Source: Casuarius casuarius
Lineage: Eukaryota; Chordata; Aves; Casuariiformes; Casuariidae
Assembly: GCA_003342895.1 (NCBI GenBank)
Contig: PTFA01000010.1
Location: 8,251,286-8,315,285 of the forward strand
Reading direction: 5' to 3'
Length of the DNA: 64,000 nucleotides
The stretch's first letter is position 1, and every line of letters begins with the position of its first letter. The notes beneath the pieces are model-generated. The model saw nothing but the letters and a program-made list of their open reading frames with translations, was not told where the DNA came from and searched no databases. The translations under genes and the position numbers were made by a program. Shown one piece after another: positions 1 to 13,009 of this stretch.

Positions 1-1840
1 AGACTCCAAAACAATAGGTTACCCAGCAACACATAATAAAAATAGGAAAAAGGTCATAACAATATATTCACACTATCTGGCAACACACACCAGTTTAAAA
101 GATGGGACAAATTATTTTGGACCACAGCAGCGATGATCATAATCATATTTTGTACTCAGAGAATCTTTTACTCTGAGATGTCAAGCCATTTTTCAAATGT
201 TAATTATGCCCCCGAGAATGCCTGGGAGGTGAATACTCCAGATTTTAGTAGCAGTTTCTATGCTGCCCATACCAGAGAGACATATATAAAATATTGTAGA
301 TAAGAAGCAAATTTGGGCACTCATTCTAACATGTTTGTTTACAGAAGTAAAATTAGACCCGTAAACTGACTAATGGCTGTTTACTCTTGTGACTTCATGG
401 AGAGTCTCATGATACTTCATGATCTTCTCCTCAGAGCCCCCTGCTACTGGCAGCAAGGGATTATGTAAGAAGTAATGCTTTTGTTAAAGAAAATGTCCAG
501 TTCCCATGGCTCTAGAAAAAACTTGTGGGTACAATGTCTGAAATTCAAAACTTGGATTGAAATGTGGAAGAACTTAAAATTAATCATAATAATGTAATAT
601 TTTGTGATTTTTGAGGTTTTTGGCTTGCAGTTTTGGAATGTCTTGGAATGGCAATATTGGCTGAACTTTTGGCTGTGCTGCTCATTAGATACAATATGAG
701 GTCTACAAGTAAATTATGAGAGGCAGAGGAGCTATAATTTATTTACAGTATCTACTGGTTTTGTGCATTAGCTTCAAATTATATTTAAAATCCAAACTGA
801 AGAACAGCCGCACCGTGTCATAGTTCACTAAAGGGTGTAGTTAAAATGGCAGTTTAGAAGTCTTACTATGAGATGTTTTAAATCTATTCCAACATGTAGA
901 AAACTATTATTTACTCTGTGCTTGATGTGCTGAGAAATATCCAGACGGCATACTGCTTTATATTGACCCATTTTGACCAGTGAGGAGAAGTGGTTAATGA
1001 GCAGACAACCAAATCCATCAAAAGTGTGTTTAAAAATAACCCAAAACAATTACTCACTTTAGCCCCATTTGTGCTGTCAGCGCTTTGTGCTCAAAGCCAG
1101 ACTGAGAAGCCACATCTGAAATGTATTTCAACCTAGTTCTCAGGAATAGCATTGTCAACAACACAGACATGTTCCATTACCTACAAAACAATGTAACGAT
1201 GCTGTGACATGTATTATGAGGAGGAGGAAGGGGATTTCCAAACTTTACATGCGGGGCTTTATCAGAAATGGGCTGATGTACGTATGCTAAATAACTGCAC
1301 TGGAAATCTATTCAGTCATGGACGTTCCATAGTCTTGTATAATAAATACCTGGAAGCAGATTTTAGTGCACTGATTCTTTAACTTGCATTAACTTAAAAT
1401 ACTTTGGATAGCTATTATATTTAAAGTCAGATAGTTTGGAATACCAGCCCATGAAACTTCTTTGTTTCTTGTATTGATGCACATACCATCACCAATCTGA
1501 AGCACTAAAAACCAGCGTTCCTAGGATCAGAAGACTGATGTAACTGTTAGAAGCTTTTAAATTAATGAGATTAGAATTCTTCTTTGTGCCTTCTAGTTTT
1601 GGGGCCCTGTTGAGTTGATATCACATTTTTCAGGATTTTTTCACCTATAACGATTGTACCTAAAATATATTTGAAAAGACAACAAAAGTTGAAGACACAA
1701 TCTAACCTATTTATCCCCAGTATATCCAATTTCTACCCATGTATTCCTTTAGCAGAATATCAAATATTGCACAACTTATCGTAAAATCACAAGACTTAGC
1801 TACAATGCAACATGGCCTAACTGGTGGAGCCCTTTTAAAT
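1..1840. other. Non-coding unique DNA
   Basis: AT-rich sequence with few CpGs. No recognisable repeat, RNA gene or credible coding frame. The only open frame over 60 codons (73 codons, minus strand, 828-1049) has no domain and no exon-like borders. I see nothing specific here. Confidence 0.7.
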
Positions 1841-2052
1841 CAGTAATTTTCAATAATTTTCAACCTGCGATATGCAAACCTCTAATGGTCTGTGGACTAC
1901 CTCTGAAAGATCTGTAAATGAATGCAAACCTAATGTCAGTAAATTTAAACTCACTATGCAGGGCTCTGCCACTAAAACAGACACAGAGAAACCAAATAAC
2001 CCCCCTAAACTTCAAGCGGTCTGCAAATCCACTGGGGATGAAAACCACTCTG
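1841..2052. mobile_element. Decayed non-autonomous hAT-type DNA transposon
   Basis: The left end begins CAGTAATTTTCAATAATTTT and runs on into CAACCTG. The right end finishes GGATGAAAACCACTCTG, whose reverse complement begins CAGAGTGGTTTTCATCC. The two ends therefore form degenerate terminal inverted repeats of the CAGTGGTTTTCAACC type known from vertebrate hAT/Charlie families. Between them, GGTCTGTGGACTACC and GGTCTGCAAATCC recall the 'ggtccgcggacc' core common in these elements. Length is about 212 bp with no transposase, so this is a MITE-like copy. The flanking 8-mers (TTTTAAAT and TGAGATTA) do not match well, so the target-site duplication has decayed or the ends are slightly misplaced. 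Family name unknown. Confidence 0.55.
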
Positions 2053-5000
2053 TGAGATTAGATTTGGGTCTCAAATGAAAACCAATGCAGAGCTTTGGTA
2101 CCGAGTACTCACTCTTCACCTTCACCTGGAGACTGTGAATCTAATCCTTTGAGACAAAGATCTTCTTTGAAAGAAATGAATCAGAGGTTTCATAAGCAGA
2201 TTTTCTGTTTTAGAAGAGTAGTATCTTCAGCTACCCTAAGCTGAACCGTAGTCACAGGAGCGGATTCCATTATCTTACTAGAACACAGCACTTCAGTAAC
2301 AGTTGCGAGATTTGACTAGTCATCCATAAGCAAAAATAGTGCTATTTATCATTTGACGAATGCTTGGTAAGATTTTTCTGGCATCTCTCCACTTTAACGT
2401 TTTTCAGTAGGTTTTGGAGCAAATAAACCACAAACAATTTTTGAGCACAGGAAAGCTGGGTATCAAATACTATTTTTTTAATGATAATACAATAATGAAG
2501 TCAGGTGGAAACAGCTGGAGGATGAGTGCAAATGTTTCAATTAGTTCTGCTTAGATAATGTAATATTCATGCTCATCTGAGCCACCAGTCCCCAAGGATT
2601 GGGTCTGATAGGTACGAGTTGCAGTACTTGTTCAAAATATTTGCTAAAAAAATAGTTTCAGTTCTGCAAACTCAAAACACCTGTCTATACAGTCAAAGCA
2701 AATTCATTTCAAACTAGTATCTACTGCAAGGAGACATTGGGTTAAAATGCTGATTCCCAAAAGTGCCTTTAGTTTTAGGAAGCAAACCAGGGCAGACCTT
2801 TGAAAAAAACACTAAACACAGCTCAGAACAAAAGCAAAGTATACACTAAACACAAGACACTGGAAAAAAACATTTGTTGTTAAATAGCTGCTGTCTTCTT
2901 TATAAAGGTATAAAAATGTAACTTCTCACCGTCATTTCAAGTAATTTAAAGCTTGACATTATGATCTGAAGAATGTGTAAATACTCTATCCCATCAATGA
3001 GGAAAAGGAAATAAAATAAAGACACAGGCATGGTAAAAAAGGATAATCATATGTATGCAATTTGCCATGCCAACATGGTAATGTGCGTCTTCCACGCTCT
3101 ACAGCAGACCTGAGAGTTCTGTGACAAAAAAGGAGTTGTTTTGTCTAGTTCAAATACTGCAATGTCAAAAAGTCCTAACAGGAAAAAACTCAATTCTATG
3201 AGGCCCTCAACACCTTAATTGTAGCAGAGTGTGGGTAGGGATAAATTTGACAGGCAATTAATGTTGTGAGAGTGGGTAGCTCTGGGACTGCAACAATAAA
3301 ATCATAAATTGATTCCTTATCTGTGAAATAGAGTTAATATTTGATTTTCCACTATGCCAAACACATTGCCACCTTGATATCCAGTAATCCAAATAATAAA
3401 TAATCAAACATAATTCCTGTTAAAGGGCATGCATTTACTATTTTTTTTTCTGGCTATACAGCAGAGTTTGATTAGAACTAACAACTGTACACATTTGAAA
3501 CAGCACTTCTCGTGAAACCCAGTGACAAATGTTTCTTCTTTTCACCTCTTGGAACTTAAAATATGATTTTTTTTCTAATGACAGATGACCCACAACTTCC
3601 AGACATCAAGTTTCTTTAAGAGGTCAGGTTAGGTACTTGACATCATGGGTCATTCTAAAACATGGTAGCCCTTTTCTCTGTGATGCTGGGTGAAGATGAG
3701 TCCACTAAAGAAGAAATCATGATTTAATGACATTAAACACTGAACTGACCTTCCTAAATTTGTTTCTGCAACATAAAATCCTTATCCATTTAGTAAACTG
3801 TAATGCTTTGACCTTCTCTCCCCTCAAGAATCATAATTTCTTACTAGCTGACCAAGAGACATTTCCATCACCTAGCATTTTAAGAAAAAGAATTGAAGAA
3901 AATTGTTACAGTTCTGATGTTATTAGTTGCATATTGTGATAACCTCTAGAAAATACAGAATGCCATATGTGCATGAGTGAAAGGTGTGGTGATAAAATAT
4001 CAGTTTCCTTTTATTGTTTCTGATCTATTGTTTCCTAATTCTGATTATGATCTTTTTTCAAAATGCAAAAAGACATCGGAATTCATGCCTTTATTTCTGT
4101 TTGAGGATGGACATCAACAAATATTCACCCTTAAAGCTTTTACTGATATAACTTGTCTGGCTAAGGATCTAATATTTTTACTGAAATAGTTATATGAATA
4201 TAAGCCTTCCTGTAAAACATAATTGTACCATTGCTAAGGTGCCTCATACTGTTAAAGTGGCAATTCCCTTACACATCTATGAATGTGCACATCTTTCTAA
4301 ATCTAGATGAGGATTGCTTATACTAAATAACTAGACAAGCCAAGTTAAACTACTTGAGCTCTATGAATTGGGGCCATTGTTTCCTCCAATTTCATGGTAT
4401 CAAACTAAATAGTCAGAAGATTGACATAGTGAATTTGTATGTAGCTTCTTAGTGACTGTTCTAAGCACTACCCCCTCCAGTCCTCCAAGACTATTTTTAC
4501 ATGTGTGATACTGCACTAAATACACCTTCCAGATACTGGGCTGCTTTCCATTTCAGACTTGCAGCACTAGTGTCATAGCACTAAATTCAATTTATAGAGC
4601 TATGAACACGAATAGTGCCAGGGCAGTAAGTGCCAAGCTAAGAAACAGCATGTGACGGAAGCTGGCCACATTGAATAGTGCAGATCTGGGAGATGCTCAT
4701 TCAAGGTAGAAATGAATGTGGTGTGAGAACCTGTGCAGAAGGGAATATTGAGTTGTACATTTTGCAACTGTAGAAAAGTCCTCTGAGGGAAGATCTGTTA
4801 GAAACAGAAAGATGTGGACTCATAGATTCTCTTTTTTCAACAGCCCTATAGACCCTTCTTCTCAACTAATTGTTCAATAACAATTATTAGTGCTATATTT
4901 ATCAGAAATGACAATTAGCATGTATTATTTTGATGTCATTCATGTACAGTAGTAGTGAACCACTATTTTAAATTTAGCAAAAAGTTTTTGATTTTTTTTC

Positions 5001-5959
5001 TTTGGTAGTGATTTCTGTTTTTAAATAAAGCAGTTTCATGTGTGCAGATGTGAATCCTCCAGCTCTATCATTTCAGAAACTTGCAGGAGTTGTATAAACT
5101 CCCCACCTAGCACTGAGTGCTAAGCATCTACCAGGCGTGGGGTGGGTGCAATAGTGAAGTGCAGGGATACAGTAGCTGCGTATTCTGCTCTCCAAAAGTG
5201 ACTGCAGAGTGTTTTCAGCTTCGCTCCTTAACTTAAAGGATGGATTTTTCCAACTTGCCAAAGAACAAACTCAAAGTCCAGAGCTGGCCATTAGCTGCCA
5301 GGGTTATTCTTTCATGTAGCCAGGGGCTATCAGCTCTACACCTGAGTATCACCTTCTCTTGACTTGGTTCAGCAAAACTAGAAACCTTTCTGCAGCATGC
5401 TTTGCACTTTAAATAGCACAGTCTCTTTGTCTCCATAATCTTTTTCACAGTCTTGGAGGTTAGCTGCTGACAGGCTTAACAAGTTACAGTGTGTCCTGTC
5501 TGCTGATGCAGCAGGGAACTGGTTTCATGCACTTGGCTGTGCTATTCTGGAGATGCAACCACATTTAATGTTACTCAGAGTGCAGAAAGATACTTCTTCT
5601 CCACCTAATGCCATTTAAAGCATGGGGGATACAATTCTTCTTGCAGTTACTCCGTTGTAAGCCATTCCTTTATTGTTGCTTACATCTGCGAAACAAAGCC
5701 AGATGATTCATCCTCCAAACCTGTCTCATTACAAGTGAACACATTTTTCTGATAAGGTAAATTATAGAATAAAGGGAAACACACTACTTCAACCTCTCCT
5801 TCCCCCATTAATTACCAGTGGCTGGAGACACAATTAATTTTGGAATTAAGACTGTCTGCTTTCATAAAAACATATCCTTCCTTGTCTGGCTAGGCTTTTT
5901 TTCCAAGCAAAGTTAGTAATTATCTTCTGTGTTGCCTCTTGATTGTCAATAGGCTGTCT
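2053..5959. other. Non-coding unique DNA
   Basis: AT-rich sequence with no confident repeat or gene. The segment 5060-5550 is somewhat richer in GC and carries two overlapping minus-strand frames of 62 and 71 codons. They have no domain, and I regard them as chance. Confidence 0.65.
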
Positions 5960-6215
5960 GTATGCAACGTTGTTCCTGCACTGTTTATTACAACAGGCTG
6001 TTTGTGACACGATGTGGCATGGCCAGGAAGCTGACTGAGCGACAGAGAAAAAAAAAATCAAAATACTTCAGCAGGGCTGCAGAGGCTGATATTACAAGCG
6101 TAATTACAGATGTCATACAACCTGATAACATCTTTGCAACACGGGATCTCCTAATGAGCATACATTTAAAAAATTTGTTCCAGGTCTTGAATGCAGCATC
6201 ATTATAAAAATACAA
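5960..6215. promoter_or_regulatory. Possible conserved non-coding element
   Basis: This block has the texture of a conserved enhancer. It contains a palindromic homeodomain-type site GTAATTAC near 6100, a second TAATGAG site near 6155, several retained CpGs (GATGTGG, GAGCGACAG, AAGCGTAA, ACACGGG contexts) in a CpG-poor neighbourhood, and no repeat signature. Short frames are open on both strands (81 codons plus, 71 and 75 minus), which argues against any one being real coding. The call rests on composition and motifs only. Cross-species alignment is not available here. Confidence 0.22.
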
Positions 6216-7140
6216 AATCCCATCTCTGAGCTAACTAAATCCCAAACATGGATTTCACAAGCTTCATATAATCCTTAAGAAAATGTCATCACTATCTACT
6301 CTGCATTAGCCTCGTGGGAACTCATGGTGACACAGTTATGGATAAAACCAGGTGAATCAGAGAGAGTTGGGGTTTCCTGATGGTAAGATAGGCTGCATTA
6401 ATATCTCTGGAGACTGGAGTTCTCCCCATAAAATCTCTGCCCAGATCTGAAGGAACCAAACCTAGCGGCGAGTGGTGATAGGGTAATTTTCTCTATATAT
6501 GGTTGACCTCAGGCCTTGATCTCCCTTTGAGAGAGCCTAAAAGGCTGCCTGTTACAGTAGTTTGGCCCTGAGGGTAAGACTTGAAAGGAAAGACTGGGAC
6601 TGGGACCACAATATTATGTTCAAGTAAACTGAAGATATGCTGTAAATATATAACATGAACTAGATTCAAAGCAAAACCCCATAAGTAGAAGTATCATTAA
6701 TCCACTACCACCGGCCAATAAATCCCTTTCTCTCTTGTTTTAGTCTCAGAAACGTCACTCATATATCCTAATTATGCCTTTCAGAATCATACCTCTGTGG
6801 CAATCCTTTACCTTTGAATTAAGACAGAGAGAGGAGCATTTTCAGAGGACAGACAAATAGAGAGAACGGCACACTCATCCTGGGAGTTGAAGCAATACAG
6901 ATCCTAAAATGAAAATTCTTGTCCCCTAGAAAAATAAGAGTGCGGGTGGTCTACGAATCCAATAGCATTTATAGAGTCAGGGTTCTTGTCGGCCAGTGCA
7001 AGCTGTTGTACCAGACTGCAATGCCAGAATATAGTTCCTCAGTTTGTTTGTGATACAGTGATTAAGTGGTGTTAGTTCACTAAGCTGTAATACAAAGTTT
7101 GTAGAAATACTAGCTCACTCAATGCTGATCATGAGTTTGT
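6216..7140. other. Non-coding unique DNA
   Basis: No repeat, RNA gene or coding frame that I can support. Ordinary AT-rich composition. Confidence 0.65.
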
Positions 7141-7640
7141 GCTTTTATCTTGCATCCTTTGTGCTGATTTGCATTTGACTTTCTAGATGATCATCTAAAG
7201 GAACCATTCCAAATGCTGATAGATCAATCTGAAACTGATTTTTTTTCCCCTCTCTCTCTCAGATGCTTATTTGCTGAAGAACAACCCATGGGCAAGTTAA
7301 AAACATAAAGCAAAGAGATATGGTAATATGTTTGCATCTACAGTCTACTGTCAGAAAGATCACATTATTTGTCTTTCAGCAAGTCTGTGTTTGCCTTTGG
7401 AGATACTCCATATGACGTGCATGCCTCCTGCTAAGTTGGCAGAATGGGCCGTCTGCGTGTGACGGCTGGGGCTTTGCTACCTTAAATGACAGCCAGCACA
7501 GCGGAGTTGCCAGCGCATGGCTGGAGTGCTATGGTAATGAAAGCAATAAAGCAAACAGGTAATTGGCATTTCAGCTCCCCTTCTCATCCCGTGTGGAATT
7601 TCAGTCAGCTCTTGTGTTAAGTTCTCAGTGATTTATGTCA
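7141..7640. promoter_or_regulatory. Possible conserved element or terminal exon
   Basis: Two readings are possible. First, regulatory DNA: 7410-7600 keeps about seven CpGs by hand count, including a CRE-like TGACGTGCATG near 7414 and a TGACGGC site near 7461, and has no repeat signature. Second, a 3' terminal exon on the plus strand: a 22-nt pure pyrimidine tract (7239-7260) runs straight into AG (7261-7262), followed by a 14-codon open frame from 7264 to a TAA at 7306. An AATAAA hexamer sits at 7545-7550 with GT-rich sequence (CCGTGTGG) about 40 bp on. The 14-residue peptide is not recognised. Either reading is inference. Confidence 0.25.
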
Positions 7641-8689
7641 GCTACAGTCTGGCTATTGCTAGAGGGGAGTGTGTGTGTGCATACTAACTGCAATGAGAAC
7701 TTTATTGAAGTTCAGTGTCGGAGAGCAGAGGCAAGTTTGTAGGTCTGAAAGCAAGCTTAGGGTTACCACAGAGAGGACTAGGGTGGGCAAAGAGCACCCA
7801 TCCAGTCTGGCCTGCATTCCATCAGTCACATTAAGTGTAAGGAATTATACAACTCACCATGATTACATCTAGCACTGTTCACAAATATGTAAAAATGGCA
7901 AATAAAATTATTGCACTTTATATGTGGCTCAACATATTGATTCTTCACCCTGTATTGCTGCTAGCCCCTTTCAATTTAACTTTCTTTTCATTTATCCTTC
8001 AGATTACAGGGCTAATCTGCCGATATAAAACCATCCTCATTCAGCTCCCATCAGAAAGTACACAACTTTCAGCTCTCAGTTTAGCTAACAATAACCATAT
8101 TTATCTGCAGACATTAAGGACCTTCACAAAATCAGTAAATGTTATTACTACAACATTATAGGTGGGAAAAATAGGCTACAGAATTTTCCCCAGAACATGG
8201 ATATAACATCAAAGGTAGAAGTGAACTGCCTAAATGTGATACAACCTCTCCACCACACAACAGCTGATTTCTAGAGACACAAGGATATGCATATTGTCAA
8301 GAACATACAAAACTCAAAACTGTTTACTACAACAGCAAACTCACAGGTCTCTGAAAAAACTCATGACTGGACAAGTCCACTACTCCCATCTTGATCTAGG
8401 AGAGATTTTTTCATTTTAAACTTTCCCAACAAGGAATGCCTGTGCAGGCCAGGATGACTGATGATGCCATTGGTACTTCTACTTATAGATCTGCTCTGTG
8501 CCAAGTTAGATTATGAAGTGTATTTCCTTGGACTATATGTACTAAACAAATAGCTGAAAACAGTGGATACATTTAAAATATTTGTTTCTTTTTTATAAAA
8601 TAATGGAGATAATTGTAAAAATCAAAACTATCTGGCAGGAGGAAAGACTAAACATGTTATACTTACAAGGACTATGGTCTTCCCTAGTT
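7641..8689. other. Non-coding unique DNA
   Basis: A 100-codon plus-strand frame (7859-8161) has no domain. It is rich in hydrophobic residues, as expected from AT-rich sequence. Nothing else noted. Confidence 0.6.
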
Positions 8690-8750
8690 GACCCTTTTTT
8701 GAGCAGGTGGACTACATGATCTCCAGAGGTCCCCTTCAATCTCAGTGACT
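8690..8750 (+). mobile_element. CR1 LINE 3' end, short fragment
   Basis: GAGCAGGTGGACTACATGAT, followed by CTCCAGAGGTCCCCTTCAAT, is the classic avian CR1 3' untranslated tail in sense orientation. The usual terminal octamer repeats (ATTCTATG-like) are not evident, and only about 60 bp can be recognised, although similarity may reach upstream to about 8640. This is a 5'-truncated, mutated and inactive copy with no reverse transcriptase sequence. Confidence 0.75.
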
Positions 8751-11379
8751 GAAGTGCAAAGATTTAGGTAATTATTCAAATGGGAATCTGGTGAGATAGC
8801 TGGGATTGACAGAAACATCACGAGCATTGTGAGATGTTTAGATATCCTACAGAGTTGAGAACTCCATTTACAAGTTATCCAACTGCAGCATCTGAAGAAG
8901 GTTATTTTACCCAGCACCCTACTAAATGGGGGCTGCCTGAGCAAAAGGAAATGTTCCACCTACCAACCCCATCTGGTTTCCACTGCACTGCTCTTCTCTT
9001 TGAAGCCTGTGTGTCCAACACCTAATATTTGTTAACATTGTGAAATACAGCTATCTTACAAGTAACACGTGGACTCCACAGGGTCCACTGGCATTTAACA
9101 TTTACCAACTTTTCAAATCAAAGTAGAGGGAAGAACTTTTCTATAAAGCAGCATGCATGAATGTAGCAAATAATGGCCCAGTAGTAAAGCAAACAATTCA
9201 GTCTTCCTGCCCCTCTAAAAACTGAACACTGCTGTGAAAAATCTCAGTAAGTTACTTCATAAAAGTCATTATTTTCTAACATTTTGCCATTCCTAATTTA
9301 AGCTTATTTGTTAAGGCCACTGAATTCAGTGCTGCCTTTTCTGAGTTGCCATTCACCAGTCATCCTCTCACCACCCTGAATCCAGCTGATCTGGGGCCGT
9401 CTTTGTCATGATCTTTAAAAGGAAGACTCCACTTGATATTTATGAAAGTGCAGCTGTTACATTAAATGAATCCTTGTCTTGAGCCCTATTTCAAATTCTC
9501 TTGAAGGGAAGAAGAAGATTCCAGAAGTGACTAGAATACATTGCTGTCAAAAATCCCTCTTCAACAGAATCATGATGCTTTATTTCACTTTTGATCATGC
9601 ATTTGCAATCAACAGCAACTTGTACCCCAAAACATATCCACAAGCAGGCAGTGATGCCATATCAAAACAGATTGCATTTGCTCTAGTGACTATACCTAAC
9701 AAAAAAGCTGAAAATAGTTGGCATGGAATGCAAATAGTTTTCACAGCTAAATAGAGAAAAATTATTTTCTCCATATGCACATTTATATAATTCCCAAAGT
9801 GCCTAACCATGCAACATAAACACTTCCCAGTTGCTTTAAATGATAAAGTCCTCTTACTAATCATTCCAGCCTGAAATTACTGCTATGGTGGATGGTCATT
9901 TGGCCGTTGCTACTAAAACATCCAGTTATATCTGTAAACTACCTCCATTAACTAGAGTAGCTCAGCCCCTTAATAAAAACTGTATGGTGCCTTGTTTAAT
10001 CAAATCTTAAGCTTTGTAGTCAAGACATTAAAGTGCAACATAAATAAAAGAAAAATGTAAAAAATGCATTCTGCCAGGCAAGCACTTAAAAAAATGAAAG
10101 ATTGTTTTATTTAATGAAAACAGTCATGCATTTTCTGTCAGCATTTTCTGTTGCATCATATCACAAAATAAATGGAGGCTTATAATGCCAAGCTCAAAAG
10201 GAATAACATTTTTCCCTAAAATCAGAGCTTAACTAGCCCAGTGTAGAACAAACAATTGGGCAGATTCCTCCTGCAGCTGATGATTAGCTCACATTATTTA
10301 AGGCTCTGTTATGGGCCAGGTAGCAGAGCAATGGAAGGCAGTCAAGGAAAAGGTTTGCTTCAGTGAGAATGCCTGCCAATGCAAGTCTTGATTTAATTTT
10401 GTAGGACAGAAGAGTTATTTAAACTCCAGCACACTAGGAGATCAAATGTAGACAGTGCAGGTCAAAGAAGTCAGTTGAGTAAAATGTGGAATAGGTCACT
10501 TATCAATGAAAGGCAAAGGAAGAGTTTTACCAAGAGCAGCAACTATTGCAGCATTAAATAGTTTTAAGTTTGTCCAAAATCTGGTATTTACTAATGTGTA
10601 GGAACATGCTTCACAGGGAAAGTACAATTTGTAAGCATGCAGATAAGCAGAGGAGGAAAGATGTTACTTTCATTAGCTTATTTGTGAAAGTATCTTACCT
10701 GGTACCTGCAGTAACAAGGAATTCGATCTAATGGCCTAAAATATTCCTTCTGGTGGACAAAATACAACTGCTTCTTTCATATGGGCAAAATGATTGGCTC
10801 TCTGTTATTCCAGTTATCTACTGATGTAACTCACTGCTACCAAAGGAGTCACAGAAATAAAATAAAAACATGGAACCAAGCTCAACGGCTACATTGTAAG
10901 CAAAGGATATTGTTTTGCCTGGTTACCTGGGATTGTGTAAATTCTCAGCCTATGTGACAGGCAAACACCTCTTCAGCATTTTGAGCTCCACGTAGGAAAC
11001 ATCCAGGAGCACAAGAAACAGTTTCTGTGATTGAAGGATCTGTTTATGCATAACTGAAACCCAACTTCTGATATTTGCAGTGCTTAGATATATGAATGAT
11101 TTAGAATTTGCACATGAAGAGCAGCTCAAGGAGTGGATGATAAGCCCAGGGAAAGAGAACTGCATTACCTCTGCCAATACAGAAAAGTGTGGAAGAACGG
11201 TTACTACAGTCCAGCAGTCACACCTACGAGCTGGAGTGTCTGAGCCTTTAATACACCCAGAACAATGAAGCAAAGAGACATAGTATTTAATAAAACTCAG
11301 CGACATTACAGAATTATTCAGGACAGGAATGAATTCCATAGTCAACTGAAGCTGCACCAGAGGTGAAGGTAGGTCTGTA
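8751..11379. other. Non-coding unique DNA
   Basis: No confident feature. Two 91-codon frames and several shorter ones lie on both strands without domains. 10260-10420 has scattered regulatory-like AT-core motifs but nothing specific enough to call. Confidence 0.6.
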
Positions 11380-11520
11380 ATGCAATCATGCAAGCGGCAC
11401 CTTGGCCAGGCCACCAGGATTAACACCTTCAGCTTCTCCAAAAACATCATGGGAACTTTAAGAACCACAAGCGATCAGGGCTTTGTTTCCATCTCTCAGT
11501 TAAACATGCTCCTTTGTGAG
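11380..11520. repeat. Possible ancient interspersed repeat
   Basis: The phrase CATGGGAACTTTAAGAACCA, followed by CAAGCGATCAGGG, resembles a motif I recall from several vertebrate interspersed repeats, of the form 'tgggatctttaatgaccacaagnggtcagg'. The family cannot be named. The 172-codon minus-strand frame at 10950-11468, the longest in the window, overlaps it. That frame has no recognisable domain and no codon signal I can see, so I do not call it a gene. The match is from memory and could be chance. Confidence 0.25.
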
Positions 11521-13009
11521 CTAAAAGTGCAGTTTTGAATGAACCCACATTTACCCATACTGTTTTCTAGAAAAAAAACAAATAAGGAGTTGCAATAGTT
11601 AATCCTAGATGTTATCAAAGGAGTTTCAGTTCAGTTCAATCCTTTTAATTTGCAACCTTTGGAATTCAGCCAAATAGTTGTGACTTAATAGGATCTGCAA
11701 GTTAAAATTAAAATCCTGCATGCCTGTCTGTTTCAGTTCTTATCCCACACTTCCTCTTAGGTCAAAACACTCCATTATTACTCCTGTATCCAGAGTCTGT
11801 CTTTTGTCTCTGGTCTCGTTTAACTTGTGGCAACCCTTACTTAATCAAAAAAAAACCCCAAAACAAAAAACTGTGAACCAAGCATAGTGTGACTACTTGG
11901 GATGGTTGATTTAAAATAATGCAATATCCTTTTAAATCTCCAAAGAATGTTGGTTCAGAACTTAAGAAGCAAAAAATACACAACATACAAGTTCAGCAGG
12001 CATAGAGATGTGTGGAGGATGTTGTATTCTGTTTGTCTGAATGCAGTGCAAAGCATCTTAAAGCACAGAGCTGAAAGATCCAATTTAGAATTTTTTGGTG
12101 TAAAATATGTCAACCTTTTACTTCAAAATAACAAAGGTAGGGGATCCTGACACTTGTTCAATTAAGAGATTAGAAATAATCAGCAACTGTTGTGTTTGAA
12201 TGTTATTTTATTATATGGAAGTGGGTCAATTTATGTCATGCAGCATAGGCCAGCAGAATATACTTATAAGCACTCCAGGTGCTGAGGACTTTGGGGTAAC
12301 ACTTTTTATTGAAGAACAATTGAAAATTATTCTCTTCACTTTTGTATTTACATTCATTTTCTTCCTTTAGGCTTTTTCTTTCCTCCATCATTTTTCCCCT
12401 TGCATTTCTATTCAGACAACACTGCCAAATATTTTAAACATCAAAATGTGTAGCCAGTTCAGTATCTGGCAGTTCCTTGTCTGTTTGCACCATAAATATA
12501 TTCTGTGTTTTCTACTGCAGCCCCAAGGTTTTACAGACTGGGCAATCACTCCACTTTTGTAAACCAATAAAAATAACTACACATGTATTTAAAAAAGGAT
12601 CCAGTTTCTCTTAGAAGAGTCTAGAACCAAAATACTTTCATGATTTGTACTCTCTAGTAAACAAAATAAAGACCAAATTTATAAACAACTGAGAAATGCT
12701 GAGGCTGGTGTCTCCAAAGAGTTGCTATTTAGTAGTCCGTTATCTAACATTTATTATTCACTATGAATGCTGTATAAGAAAAAGTTCTGCAAGCCTGATG
12801 CAAATTCTTCTTTCAAGGCATACGCACTTCATATACCTTTGCTGATAACAAAACAATAGGGGGAAGATAATAAGTTTTTATCCTTGGTTACTTTTCTACT
12901 TTAGCGGAGTGCCCCTACTGTGCTCTGCACAAGGCATTTCACAAAACATTTATCTACAAGAGAAAGGAACAGAAAGAAATTCAGGCAGAGTGATTAAACC
13001 TGATGTCTC
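11521..13009. other. Non-coding unique DNA
   Basis: AT-rich sequence, no repeat family or gene recognised. Confidence 0.6.

Noticed and set aside
10950..11468. 172-codon minus-strand open frame, the longest in the window
   Set aside because: No recognisable domain, promoter or splice borders, and it overlaps a possible old repeat. A single frame of this length is plausible by chance in 64 kb of both strands.
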